Source: Micromonospora inyonensis (GTDB lineage Bacteria; Actinomycetota; Actinomycetes; Mycobacteriales; Micromonosporaceae). From it: a stretch of DNA of 64,000 bases. This document shows, in pieces, positions 47,691 through 58,310 of this stretch. The position numbers and the translations under genes are program-made. The stretch covers positions 1,860,001 through 1,924,000 of the forward strand of contig NZ_FMHU01000001.1 in NCBI RefSeq assembly GCF_900091415.1, given 5' to 3'. How positions within the stretch are numbered: the stretch's first letter is position 1; each line of letters starts with the position of its first letter. A model generated the notes under the pieces. The model saw only the letters and a list, made by a program, of their open reading frames with translations. It was not told where the DNA came from and did no database searches.

Positions 47691-50483
47691 TCACCTCGTG
47701 GCCGGGGTGACGTACACCGAGGCGTACGTGTTGTCCCGCGCGGTGCGCTTGATGGTGATCGAGACGCCGTAGCTCACGCCCTGGTCGCCGGGGTTGCCCG
47801 TGCCCAGGATGGTGAAGCCGAGGTCCTGTCCGTACAGTCCGGTCGCCGGGGTGCCGTCCGGGTTGACCACCCGGGTCGTGTACGGCGTGCCGTCCCGGGA
47901 CGGCACGACCACCGAGGCGTCGTTGTCCCGGGCGAACAGTTGCGAACCGTTGCGCACCTCGATGCCCGGGTACCAGCCCTTGGCGTCGGTGAAGCCCCGC
48001 ACCGCCGGCTGCGACGGGAAGCTGGTGCAGTACTCGCTGTACGGCTCCCCGGTCGCCTCCAGGCACTCGGTGAACGGGGACGTCGGGCGCAGCCCGAACG
48101 CCGCGTTCGAGGACTGGGGACGGCTCGGCAGGTTGTCCAGCGTCGACGGGTCCTTCACGGCTGCCTCGCCGGTGCGGCGCAGCGGGTCGAAGTGCGAGTC
48201 GACGATGAGCAGCCCGCCCTTGGCGCCGTAGCTGGGCAGCGCGGTCATCTGCGCGGTCACGTGGTTGATGTCTCCCAGGGTGGTGTCCCGGTACCAGACC
48301 AGCATGCCCGGCGCGTTGTACGCGATCCGGTCGACCTTCCAGGCCTCGTTGGAGTACACCGTGTCGTAGGTGTACTTCAGGCCCTTGTCGAAGCCGTCGA
48401 GGTTGCGCCACTCGGCCAGGTAGTAGTGCGCCTGCACCCGGGTGCCGGTGTCGATCCGCCAGCCGCCGCCGGTGGTGTCGGTGAACGAGCCACCCGTCTG
48501 GGTCCAGCCGTTCGCGCCACCCTCGACGTCGTCGCTCCAGGTGGTGGCCCCGCCGCCGGTGACCGAGAAGTCGTCGGCGAACCAGCCACGATCGGCGAAC
48601 GCGGCGTCGGTGGCGTAGCGCAGCCGCACCTGCACGGTGCTGCCCGCGTACGCGGACAGGTCGACGTAGTCGTGCCGCCAGCCGTGCGAGTCACCGTGCA
48701 GGCCGTACTTCTTGCCGCCGTAGTCGGCCATCCGGCCGTTCGGGTCGGCGTAGCCGTCGTTGGTGCTGACCAGGTTGCCGGCCTCGTCGTAGACCTTCAG
48801 CTCGGTCCAGGTGGAGCCACCGTTGGTGGACACCTCGACGAAGCCGTAGTCCCAGTCCTCCTCGATGGTGTAGTTGTTCCACATCCAGAACTTCGCGTCC
48901 GCGGCGGCCGGTACGGCCACCTCGCGGCTGAGCTTGACGTCCGCCCAGTCCTGGTCGCCGCCGCTGTGCCACATGTTCGCCCCGCTGTGCGGGGTGGCCA
49001 GGGTGATCACCTTGTCCGGCAGGTTGACCTTCAGGCCGTCCTTGGCGCCGCGCGGGGTGCGGGAGGTCTGCCCGAGCAGCACCGTCCGGGGGTCCGCGCC
49101 GACCGGGATCTCCAGCGGGTCGGCCCAGCCGAGCACCCACTTGTCCCAGATGCCCATGTGGGTGGGGAGCGCCTGGAACACCTCGCCGGCGTGCGAGCCC
49201 GAGCTCATCAGGTCCCAGAAGTCGACGTCCGAGTCGGCGTTGCCGGAGGTGTCGTAGAGATCCGGCAGGCCCAGGTCGTGGCCGTACTCGTGGGCGAAGA
49301 CGCCGACCCCGGCGTCCTCCGGCTGCACGATGTAGTTCGAGACCTGGAGGTTGGTGCCGGGGATGCGGTAGCCGCCGGCCACCGCCGAGGAGTGCGCCCA
49401 GATGGCGTACGTGCCCTGCGCGCCGCCGCCCCGGGACTTGCCCTGGCCGGCGTGCACCAGCACCAGGTGGTCGATCACGCCGTCCGGCTCGTTGACGTTG
49501 CCGTCACCGTCCCGGTCGCCCTGGTCCTCGATGTCGTAGTCGGCCCAGGGGAAGCTCGGGTCCATCTGCGCCAGCGCGTCCACCGCGTCGGTGGCGAGCC
49601 GGCCCGCGCCGAGCGGGTTGTCCGGGTGCCCGTTGTGCGACTGCTCGCGACCGGCCACCCAGTTGCCGTTCTCGTCCTGGAAGCAGCGGGACGCGGCGTA
49701 CCAGCCCTCCGAGTGCGGCAGCTTGATCCACGGGCTGGCCTGCCCGTCGACCGTGTACGCCCCCTTCGACATCTCCAGGTACATGTTGCGCATGCTGCGG
49801 CCGGAGATGTCGATGCCCGGCTTGCCGTCCGGCCCGGTCAGGTCGGTGCGGACCCGCTGGGTGATGCCCTCCGTGCTGTAGAGCATCTTGTTGTAGTGCT
49901 CGGGCGAGAAGTTCGGCACCCAGAACGAGTTGTTGTCCTCGTTGGCGTACGAGGCCGGGTTCGGGATGTTGTTGTGCAACGGGCCGTTCTGGACTGTTCC
50001 GGGAACGCAGCTCCGGTCACCGAAGACCGTCTTCGGCACCATTGTGCCGGTGAAGTCGTCGTTCGCCTTGTCGTTGAACTCCACCAGCAGGGTCAGCAGC
50101 TTGGCGGTCTGTGTCTGCGGAGCCTTCTTGAACTGCCGTGGGCTCTTGCCGGTACGGATCGCCCGAGCCTCGTTGCGCGCCAGCTCACGGGCGGCCAACG
50201 GGTTGCCCCGGGCGTACTTGCGGTCGTACGCGCGGGCCGAGTCGACCGCCGGCGCGTGGATGCCGCCGGCACCCTTGACCTCCCGACCCTCGCTGTCCGG
50301 CTGGACCGCGGGTTCGGCGTAGTTGATGTAGAACTCGTCCGTGCCGATCTTGGCGCGGATTCCCTCGGCCTGCTCGGCCGAGGCGTTGCCCGGCACGACC
50401 AGTGCCGAGGCGGCGAGCGCGATCGCGGGCAGCGCGACGAGCAGACGTCGCCGCGACCCGCGTTGCGGACCAGTTTGGTGCAT
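47691..50483 (-). CDS. Immune inhibitor A-type M6 metalloprotease (paralogue 3)
   Basis: A 930-residue secreted protease. The signal peptide (RRRLLVALPAIALAASALVV) starts from the ATG at 50483; frames continuing upstream are not signal-like. The zinc motif HEYGHDLGLPD is near residue 394. Calcium-binding acidic loops (DQGDRDGDGNVNEPDG) lie before it. The C-terminal part has MAM/jelly-roll-like domains and a repeated FVEVSTNGGSTW theme shared with paralogues 1 and 2. It differs from paralogue 1 by about 130 extra residues. An extracellular protease; substrate unknown. Confidence 0.92.
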   Translation of the reverse strand: MHQTGPQRGSRRRLLVALPAIALAASALVVPGNASAEQAEGIRAKIGTDEFYINYAEPAVQPDSEGREVKGAGGIHAPAVDSARAYDRKYARGNPLAARELARNEARAIRTGKSPRQFKKAPQTQTAKLLTLLVEFNDKANDDFTGTMVPKTVFGDRSCVPGTVQNGPLHNNIPNPASYANEDNNSFWVPNFSPEHYNKMLYSTEGITQRVRTDLTGPDGKPGIDISGRSMRNMYLEMSKGAYTVDGQASPWIKLPHSEGWYAASRCFQDENGNWVAGREQSHNGHPDNPLGAGRLATDAVDALAQMDPSFPWADYDIEDQGDRDGDGNVNEPDGVIDHLVLVHAGQGKSRGGGAQGTYAIWAHSSAVAGGYRIPGTNLQVSNYIVQPEDAGVGVFAHEYGHDLGLPDLYDTSGNADSDVDFWDLMSSGSHAGEVFQALPTHMGIWDKWVLGWADPLEIPVGADPRTVLLGQTSRTPRGAKDGLKVNLPDKVITLATPHSGANMWHSGGDQDWADVKLSREVAVPAAADAKFWMWNNYTIEEDWDYGFVEVSTNGGSTWTELKVYDEAGNLVSTNDGYADPNGRMADYGGKKYGLHGDSHGWRHDYVDLSAYAGSTVQVRLRYATDAAFADRGWFADDFSVTGGGATTWSDDVEGGANGWTQTGGSFTDTTGGGWRIDTGTRVQAHYYLAEWRNLDGFDKGLKYTYDTVYSNEAWKVDRIAYNAPGMLVWYRDTTLGDINHVTAQMTALPSYGAKGGLLIVDSHFDPLRRTGEAAVKDPSTLDNLPSRPQSSNAAFGLRPTSPFTECLEATGEPYSEYCTSFPSQPAVRGFTDAKGWYPGIEVRNGSQLFARDNDASVVVPSRDGTPYTTRVVNPDGTPATGLYGQDLGFTILGTGNPGDQGVSYGVSITIKRTARDNTYASVYVTPATR

Positions 50484-50686
50484 GCCACTCCAATTCTGGG
50501 CATGGGGAGAGAACGCCGGAATCGTCGACGTCGTGCAACGACCGACGTCAACGGGTCCGACGGCGTGAACGTAATTCAGAAATCGACCGGGGGACAGGTC
50601 CCCGGGCGCTCTCCACCCGATCAGCCCGCCGGGGCTCACCCGACCGTCCGAACCCGACGGTCCACCTGGCTCGGCGCCGGTGCTTT

Positions 50687-50746
50687 GGTGGTTGCAGGGG
50701 TCCCCTGCTACCGCCTTCCGTGTAGCAGGGGACCCCTGCAACCACC
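50687..50746. repeat. AGCAGGGG hairpin repeat, copy 2 (24-bp perfect arms)
   Basis: GGTGGTTGCAGGGGTCCCCT, then GCTA, a 12-nt loop (CCGCCTTCCGTG) and an exact inverse to 50746. It stands upstream of the M6 gene and beyond the acs terminator. It is the best-preserved copy of the family. Confidence 0.85.
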
Positions 50747-50773
50747 CGGAGGGCGTACTCCGGCGAAAAAGAC

Positions 50774-50807
50774 GGTGGGTGACGGCCCGTGCGGACCATC
50801 ACCCACC
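50774..50807 (-). terminator. Terminator of acs
   Basis: GGTGGGTGA at 50774-50782 pairs with 50799-50807. Reading on the minus strand the stem is followed by GTCTTTTTCG, a U run. It lies just beyond the acs stop (50827). Confidence 0.8.
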
Positions 50808-50826
50808 GGAAGGGGTACGCGCAGCG

Positions 50827-52791
<1,965 letters not shown>

Positions 52792-52928
52792 GGGCGTGAC
52801 TCCTCGTCGCTCGGATGACCTGCGTCTCGTTGCAGAGAGGTTAACTTCGCCGGCCAGCCCCCGCGACTGCCATCGTCACCGACGCGCCCAGCGGCCCATC
52901 CGACGCGCCGATCGGCGTGGCCGGCGGG

Positions 52929-52996
52929 CTGGGGTGGTTGCAGGGGTCCCCTGCTACCGCTTTCTGTCGAGGAAGGGCCCCCTGCAACCACCCCAG
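52929..52996. repeat. AGCAGGGG hairpin repeat, copy 3 (diverged inner part)
   Basis: Outer arms CTGGGGTGGTTGCAGGGG at 52929-52946 and inverse at 52979-52996 are perfect; the inner region has decayed. It lies in the 275-bp gap between the divergent acs and Fic-like genes, where nothing else was recognised. Confidence 0.8.
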
Positions 52997-53066
52997 CGCC
53001 GCGCGACGCACCGCAACCCGACCCGTTGCCGGTCGGCCCGTCCGAGCCGGTCGCTAGCGTGGGCGG

Positions 53067-53813
53067 GTGACCTCCGACCCGCTCGCCCCGCTCCTCACGC
53101 TCGCCGACGTCGGACCCGCCGTCGAGCGCGCCCGCGACCACGTCGACCAGGCGATGCGGCACCGCGCGCTGCGCCGGCACGGCGGGCAGGTCGCCGCCGA
53201 GGTGAGCCTGCGGTCCGCGGTGGCCAGCGCCGCCCTCGAGGGGTACGCCCACGAGCGCGAGGCGGTCCGGGCCGGCACGGTCACCGACCCGGTGCTCCAG
53301 GGGGCGCTGCGGGTGGCCGGGGCGCTGCCAGGACTGACCGAACGCTGGTCGAGGGCGCCCAGGCAGGTGCTGGCGAGGCTGCACGTGCTCGCCGCCCGGG
53401 ACGTGGTGGCCGAGGAGGAACTGGGGCGGCCGGTCGCCGACCCGGTGGTCGGGGCCCGGCTGGACGGCCTGGCCGGGTTGGTCGCCGGGGGCACGAAGGC
53501 CCCGCCGCTGCTGCTCGCCGCCGTGGTGCACGGAGAGCTGCTGGCGCTCCGGCCGTTCGCCGGCCCGTCGGGTGTGGTGGCCCGCGCCGCTGCCCGACTG
53601 GTGCTCATGTCGACCGGCCTGGACCCACGTGGCCTGGTGGCGGTGGACGTCGGGCACCGCGAGCGGGAGCCCGAGTACGTCGGCTCGGCCGGAGCCTTCG
53701 CCACCGGCACCCCGGACGGGCTACGGTCCTGGCTGCGCCACTACACGACCGCCATCGAGGTCGCCGCCGACCAGCTCACCCTCGTCGGCGACGAGATCCT
53801 CGCCGCTTCCTGA
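53067..53813 (+). CDS. Degenerate Fic-fold protein
   Basis: A 248-residue protein. A Fic-type inhibitory-helix motif S-x3-E-G (ASAALEGYA) is near residues 52-60, and VVHGELLALRPFAGPSGVVA near residues 153-172 occupies the place of the Fic motif HPFx(D/E)GNGRxxR. The catalytic His is Arg and the GNGR loop is changed to GPSG..AR, so AMPylation is unlikely. Homologues in actinomycetes are often mislabelled as oxidoreductases. GTG start at 53067. It runs towards the HAD hydrolase. Confidence 0.7.
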   Translation: MTSDPLAPLLTLADVGPAVERARDHVDQAMRHRALRRHGGQVAAEVSLRSAVASAALEGYAHEREAVRAGTVTDPVLQGALRVAGALPGLTERWSRAPRQVLARLHVLAARDVVAEEELGRPVADPVVGARLDGLAGLVAGGTKAPPLLLAAVVHGELLALRPFAGPSGVVARAAARLVLMSTGLDPRGLVAVDVGHREREPEYVGSAGAFATGTPDGLRSWLRHYTTAIEVAADQLTLVGDEILAAS

Positions 53814-53881
53814 ACCGCCGTGCCGCCGCCGGCCGGGCCTGAGAAGGTGCGGGTCGCGGGTGTGCGGGGGCGCGTGACCGG

Positions 53882-54685
53882 TCAGGCGACCGGGGCGATG
53901 CGGGTGCGGCGGTGCCGGCCGTACCAGGCGATGCCGATGGCGACCCCCACGCCGACGCCGAGCGCGGCGGCGGCCACCGGAACCCCCGGGCGCTCCCGCA
54001 GGCGGCGGCCCAGCGGGATCGGGTGCCGGAACTCCAGCACCGGCCAGGAGTTCTCGGTGGCCAGCCTGCGCAGCTGTCGGTCGGGGTTCACCACCGTGGG
54101 ATGCCCGACGCACTCCAACAGGGGCCGGTCACTGTACGAGTCGGAGTACGCGTACGACTCGGCCAGGTCGTAGCCCCGCTTCGTGGCCAGCTCGCCGACC
54201 GCGTCGACCTTGCTCGGACCGGCGGCGTAGAACTCGACCTCGCCGCTGTACCGGCCGTCCTGTACCGCCATGCGGGTGGCGATCACGTCGGTGACGCCGA
54301 GCAGTTCCCCGATCGGACGGACCATCTCCTCGCCGGAGGCGGAGACCAGGACGACGTCCCGGCCGGCGGCCTGGTGCTCCTCGATGAGGGCGGCTGCCTC
54401 GGCGTACACGTAAGGATTGATCAGCTCGTGGAGTGTCTCCGCGACGATCTGCCGGACCTGTTCCACCTGCCAGCCCTTGCAGAGGGTCGCCAGGTAGTCC
54501 CGGGTGCGGGCCATGGTCTGCTCGTCGGTGCCGCCGAGCCGGAACATGAGCTGGGCGTACGCGGACTTGACCACGTCCCGACGGGTGATCAGGCCGTCCC
54601 GGTAGAACGGCCGACCGAACGCCAGGGCACTTGACTTGGCGATGACGGTCTTGTCCAGATCGAAGAAAGCGGCACCTCGGCCCAC
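53882..54685 (-). CDS. HAD-IB family hydrolase (SerB-like)
   Basis: A 267-residue HAD phosphatase. Motif I FFDLDKTVI is at residues 7-15, motif II VLVSASGEEM, motif III Lys in PSKVDAV and motif IV AYSDSYSDRPLL. The C-terminal 40 residues contain one hydrophobic helix (PVAAAALGVGVGVAIGIAWY) that may anchor it to the membrane. Related proteins include SerB-like phosphatases and lyso-PA acyltransferase partners; the substrate is not fixed by sequence. It lies at the border of the integrative element. Confidence 0.88.
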   Translation of the reverse strand: MGRGAAFFDLDKTVIAKSSALAFGRPFYRDGLITRRDVVKSAYAQLMFRLGGTDEQTMARTRDYLATLCKGWQVEQVRQIVAETLHELINPYVYAEAAALIEEHQAAGRDVVLVSASGEEMVRPIGELLGVTDVIATRMAVQDGRYSGEVEFYAAGPSKVDAVGELATKRGYDLAESYAYSDSYSDRPLLECVGHPTVVNPDRQLRRLATENSWPVLEFRHPIPLGRRLRERPGVPVAAAALGVGVGVAIGIAWYGRHRRTRIAPVA

Positions 54686-54746
54686 GGCGCGAAAGTCTAG
54701 CCCGATGGTCTAGGGTCGGCGGGTGCCCGGGGGTGGCGAAGCTCAC

Positions 54747-55840
54747 TCACCTGCGAACATGCTTCGAAGCCCCTCGATCGGAGTGATCACGGCCACACCC
54801 CGTAGGCATAATTTCGCAGGGAGTGGAGGTTGCGCCACTCGACGTGAGCAGGTCTGCTACGGCATGCTTGTACTTGCGACGACTTTTCGCATGTGTACAA
54901 CAACACGGACCCTCGGCGGTTGCACCCCCCGTAACCGCTGAGCGAGTTCGGCTCAATCCCCCCCGGAGCCGAACTCCCCGACGACCCCCGTCTCCCCCCG
55001 ACGGGGGTCGTCCCTTTTTCCGCTCCGGTTCACGTTCCTGGTCAGCGCCACCTTCTGCCCCCGATCCACGCTCCTGAGACGGCGTGAGAGGCCGGAAAGT
55101 CAGCAGATCGTCAGCGAAGGTCTGCCGGACCCGGTCGGCGTAGCCGTCGGGCGTGTGGGTGTACCGGTCGAGGGTCGTCGACGCCTGCTCGTGCCCCATC
55201 ACCCGCTGGACGATGTTGATCGGTACCCCGTCGGTAACGAGCCACGTCGCGTACGAGTGCCGCAGGTCGTGGAAGCGCAGCCCGCCATACGCCGCCGCCG
55301 CTACCTGGGCCACGGCCGCCGCCTCGCTGGGAAACTCCGCCTGGTGCTCGGCGCCGGCCCGGTCGGGCCACTGCGCCACCCACCGGCCCGGCCCGATCTC
55401 GGCCACCCGACCGAGCAGCCCCGCCCGCACCAGGGACGGCAACCACACCCGCCGCCGGAAGTTCGACCGGCGTTGTGGCCCGCCGTCCCGATCGGCGAAG
55501 ATCAACGCCCGCCCGTCCGGGTCGGTCGCCCCGCGCCGCTGGCGCAACGCGTCCGCCAGGAACCCCGGCAGCGGCACCGTCCGCAGTCCCGCCCGGCTCT
55601 TCGGGTACGTCCGAAGCATGATCCCGGAGTGTGTCTCGATCGCCACCTGGACGACCCGCAGGACCCCCTGATCCAGGTCGACGGCGGACCAGGCCAGGCC
55701 GGCGCACTCACCCCAGCGCAGTCCCGCCCCGGCGGCGGCGCAGACGATCGCCCGGTGCTCTGCCGGAACAGCGGGAAGCAGCCGACCGAGGAAGGTCTCC
55801 CGACTGATCGTGCTCGGCCGCGCCTCACCTGTGGGGCGAG
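54747..55840 (-). pseudogene. Integrase (tyrosine recombinase) C-terminal part, N-terminus deleted
   Basis: The catalytic domain is intact: Arg in GAGLRWGECAGL, H-x-x-R in FHDLRHSYATWL, GHEQASTTLDRYTH with the Tyr nucleophile. The arm- and core-binding domains before TISRETFLGRLL are missing; upstream of about 55840 the DNA is replication-initiator sequence in another frame. After the Tyr, over 130 further residues are read, Arg/Gly/Pro-rich and containing hairpins, unlike the usual short integrase tail. The integrase is therefore truncated at its N-terminus and probably non-functional. Confidence 0.85.
54944..55012. terminator. Two tandem inverted repeats inside the integrase tail
   Basis: GAGTTCGGCTC at 54944-54954 pairs with 54966-54976. 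Immediately after, GACGACCCCCGT at 54980-54991 pairs with 55001-55012 and is followed by CCTTTTTC on the plus strand, a rho-independent terminator pattern. No plus-strand gene leads into it, so it may mark the former element boundary. Confidence 0.5.
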
Positions 55841-56752
55841 TCGGCGTTGCAGCTCGACCGCTCCGGCGTACTGGACGTTCCAGCCGGCGGCCCGGCGGAC
55901 GTTCTGCCACCACCGGTCGAGGACACGCGCGAAGTGGATCGCGTCGAGAGCGGCGCGACGGTAGTCGTAGCTGGTCGGATCGACCGGGGTGCCGAGGAGG
56001 TCATCGTGTGGCCCATGCCGCTGCCCGCACTCGCACGGCGCGACGTAGGCGCCCCGCCGGATGTGGGAGTGCACCGGCCCGTGCGAGCCGAGCGTCAGCG
56101 TGACCAGCATCGACGGCCGGTGGGTCTTGCCGGACCGCCCGGAGTAGGCCCGGCCGACGGTGCGCGGGTCGACGGGCAGCCGGGGCAGGTCGGGTGAGTC
56201 CTGCCGCCGTCGGGTCGACCGCTTCCGGCGTGGCCGCTCGTCGCGATCCTTCGGCGTCAGGTGACCACGGAGGCTGGTTTCGGCGAGTGCCTCGTCCAGT
56301 TCGGCTATCGCGGCGTCGACGTCGGCGATCTGCGCGGCCCGCTGGTCGGGGTGCATCGGCTGGTAGTTCAACGCCTCACGTTCGAACTCCAGATGCGCCC
56401 GCACGCGGACCAGGGCGAGCGCGTCCTCACCGGGCCGGTCGGGTTGTACGGCGGGTTCGTCGGCGAGGTGCCAGCCTTCCCGGATCTGCTGGATACGCAG
56501 CCGCCGTCCCCGCTCGGCGCAGGGCTTGCACTTCACCGCGAGGGTCGCCCCGCACGGGACCTCCACCACCTCGGTCAGACCGGTGACGGTGTCGATGCGC
56601 CGCAGGGCGAGCGGGCGGACACAGACGCCATGCTGTTCGGCGAGCTGCTTGAGGGCTTCCTTGGCGAGGGGTTGGCGCATCCGGGCCGCCCGCGACCCTG
56701 GCCGAGGCTCCTCGGTGGCCGGGGTCGACGGGATCAGTTCGAGTTGACTCAT
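55830..56752 (-). pseudogene. RepSA-like replication initiator, C-terminus deleted
   Basis: About 305 residues of an AICE replication initiator. A zinc-finger-like pair (VKCKPCAERGRR) and the basic segment RPRRKRSTRRR are followed by THRPSMLVTLTLGSHGPVHS and YDYRRAALDAIHFARVLDRW, which belong to the RepSA family. It then reads QYAGAVELQRRLAP and changes abruptly to integrase DNA in a shifted frame. TGTGGGGCGAG at 55830-55840 is shared by both sides of the join. ATG start 56752 overlaps the DUF2637 stop by 4 bp. Rolling-circle replication should be lost. Confidence 0.85.
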
Positions 56753-57252
56753 CGGCCGCCCTCCGAGGCGAACGACGACCCGTTACGCGGGACGAACGCC
56801 GCCGCCGACACCGGCACCAGACCCGCACGCCGGACCGGCATCACCGGCTGGATCGGTTCGACGGTCACCGCTTGGCCGTCGCCGTCCGGCTGGTCGACCG
56901 TCACGGCCTGGTCGCCACGCTCCCACTGATCAACGGTCGCCGTCCCGTCGGTGTCGGTGTGCGCCTGGTCGTCAACGACCTCGGGAGGTACAGCGGCCCA
57001 ACCGCCGTCGTCGGCCGGCTTGTCTGCCCGGGGTGCGGCGACGGGGGTCGGGGTGCTGGAGAAGACGAGTTTGGTCAGGCCGAGGAACGCCAGCGCGGGC
57101 ACGGCCGAGAGCAGCCACCCGGACAGGCCCGGTTTCGCCACCGCCAGTTGCGCTGCCAAGGAGAGCGCGACAGCAGCGACAAGGAGGAACATGGGGTAGC
57201 CGATCGGTCCGCCGGTGCGGCGTCGACGCCGGATGGTCAACAGCGCCGCTAG
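56749..57252 (-). pseudogene. DUF2637 membrane protein, 3' part
   Basis: The 167 codons from LAALLTIRRRRRTGG onwards encode helices YPMFLLVAAVALSLAAQLAV and GWLLSAVPALAFLGLTKLVF and a long acidic Thr/Val-rich tail. The missing N-terminal 60 codons are at 59919-60102, beyond two insertion sequences. The IS end supplies an ATG (M-T-H-G) in frame before LAALL, so a truncated protein could be made. Stop overlaps rep. Confidence 0.85.
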
Positions 57253-58306
57253 GCCGTGTGTCATAAGTGCCCGTGGTCCTGGCTGTGAGGTAGATCGGCT
57301 GGGCGTGTCGGTGATCGATACGCGGTGAGGTCTCCGGTAGATGGGTTATCGACCAAGACAACCATCTGCACGGAGACCTCGTGGCCAGCGTAGCGGTGAC
57401 GAGGCGGCACGACCTGACTGACGCGCAGTTTGCGGTGTTGGAGCCGCTGCTGCCCAGACCGAAGAAGGCAGGTCGACCGCCGAAGTGGAGCAAGCGGCAG
57501 CTCATTGACGGGATCAGGTGGCGGGTCCGCACGGGTGCGCCGTGGCGGGACGTGCCGGACTGCTACGGGCACTGGCGCACGGTGTACGGGCTGTACCGGC
57601 GCTGGCAGCGGGCCGGTGTGTGGGCGCGGATCCTGGCCGGGTTGCAGGGTAGGGCCGACGCGGTCGGGTTGATCACCTGGGACGTGAGCGTGGACTCCAC
57701 GATCGCCCGGGCGCATCAGCACGCCGCCGGTGCCCGCCGGGACAGTCACACGCAGGTCGAGCCGCCGGGCGGCAGTGACGCCGTCGAGCCGGCCGATCAC
57801 GCGCTGGGCCGCTCGCGTGGCGGTCTGACGACGAAGCTGCACCTGGCCTGCGAGCAGGGCCGCATGGTGCTGGCGTTTGTCATCACCGGTGGGCAGCGCG
57901 GCGACAGCCCGCAGTTCACCACGGTGCTGCACCGCATCCGGGTGCCTCGCCTCGGCGTCGGCCGACCCCGGTGCCGGCCGGACCGGGTCCTGGCCGACAA
58001 GGCGTACAGCAGCAAGGCCAACCGGAGCTACCTGCGCCGGCGCGGCATCGGCTGCGTCATCCCGGTCAAGGCCGACCAGGCCGCGAACCGACGCAAGAAG
58101 GGCTCGGCGGGTGGCCGTCCACCCGCCTTCGACCCCAGCGCATACCGGCAGCGTCACGCCGTGGAGTGCGGCATCAACCTGCTCAAACAGCACCGTGCCG
58201 TGGCCACCCGATACGACAAGCTCGCCGTGCGGTACGAAGCCACCGCCACCATCAGCATGATCGACATCTGGCTCCGACGCCTCGAACGGCACTTATGACA
58301 CACGGC
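57253..58306 (+). mobile_element. IS5-family insertion sequence
   Basis: A 1,054-bp element with 20-bp identical terminal inverted repeats GGCCGTGTGTCATAAGTGCC at 57253-57272 and 58287-58306, flanked by CTAG on both sides. The single transposase gene is intact. It lies inside the DUF2637 gene. Confidence 0.85.
57381..58298 (+). CDS. IS5-family transposase
   Basis: A 305-residue DDE transposase in one frame. N-terminal DUF4096-type helix-turn region ([40 protein letters not shown]) and the catalytic triad region: Asp in [13 protein letters not shown], Asp in [13 protein letters not shown] and Glu in [13 protein letters not shown]. The protein is intact, so the element may be active. The 5' non-coding part within the left IR holds its promoter. 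GTG start at 57381. Confidence 0.92.
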   Translation: MASVAVTRRHDLTDAQFAVLEPLLPRPKKAGRPPKWSKRQLIDGIRWRVRTGAPWRDVPDCYGHWRTVYGLYRRWQRAGVWARILAGLQGRADAVGLITWDVSVDSTIARAHQHAAGARRDSHTQVEPPGGSDAVEPADHALGRSRGGLTTKLHLACEQGRMVLAFVITGGQRGDSPQFTTVLHRIRVPRLGVGRPRCRPDRVLADKAYSSKANRSYLRRRGIGCVIPVKADQAANRRKKGSAGGRPPAFDPSAYRQRHAVECGINLLKQHRAVATRYDKLAVRYEATATISMIDIWLRRLERHL

Positions 58307-58310
58307 CTAG

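Noticed and set aside
54686..55020. tRNA or att site at the left border of the element
   Set aside because: No cloverleaf with a TTCRA loop and acceptor pairing could be drawn on either strand.
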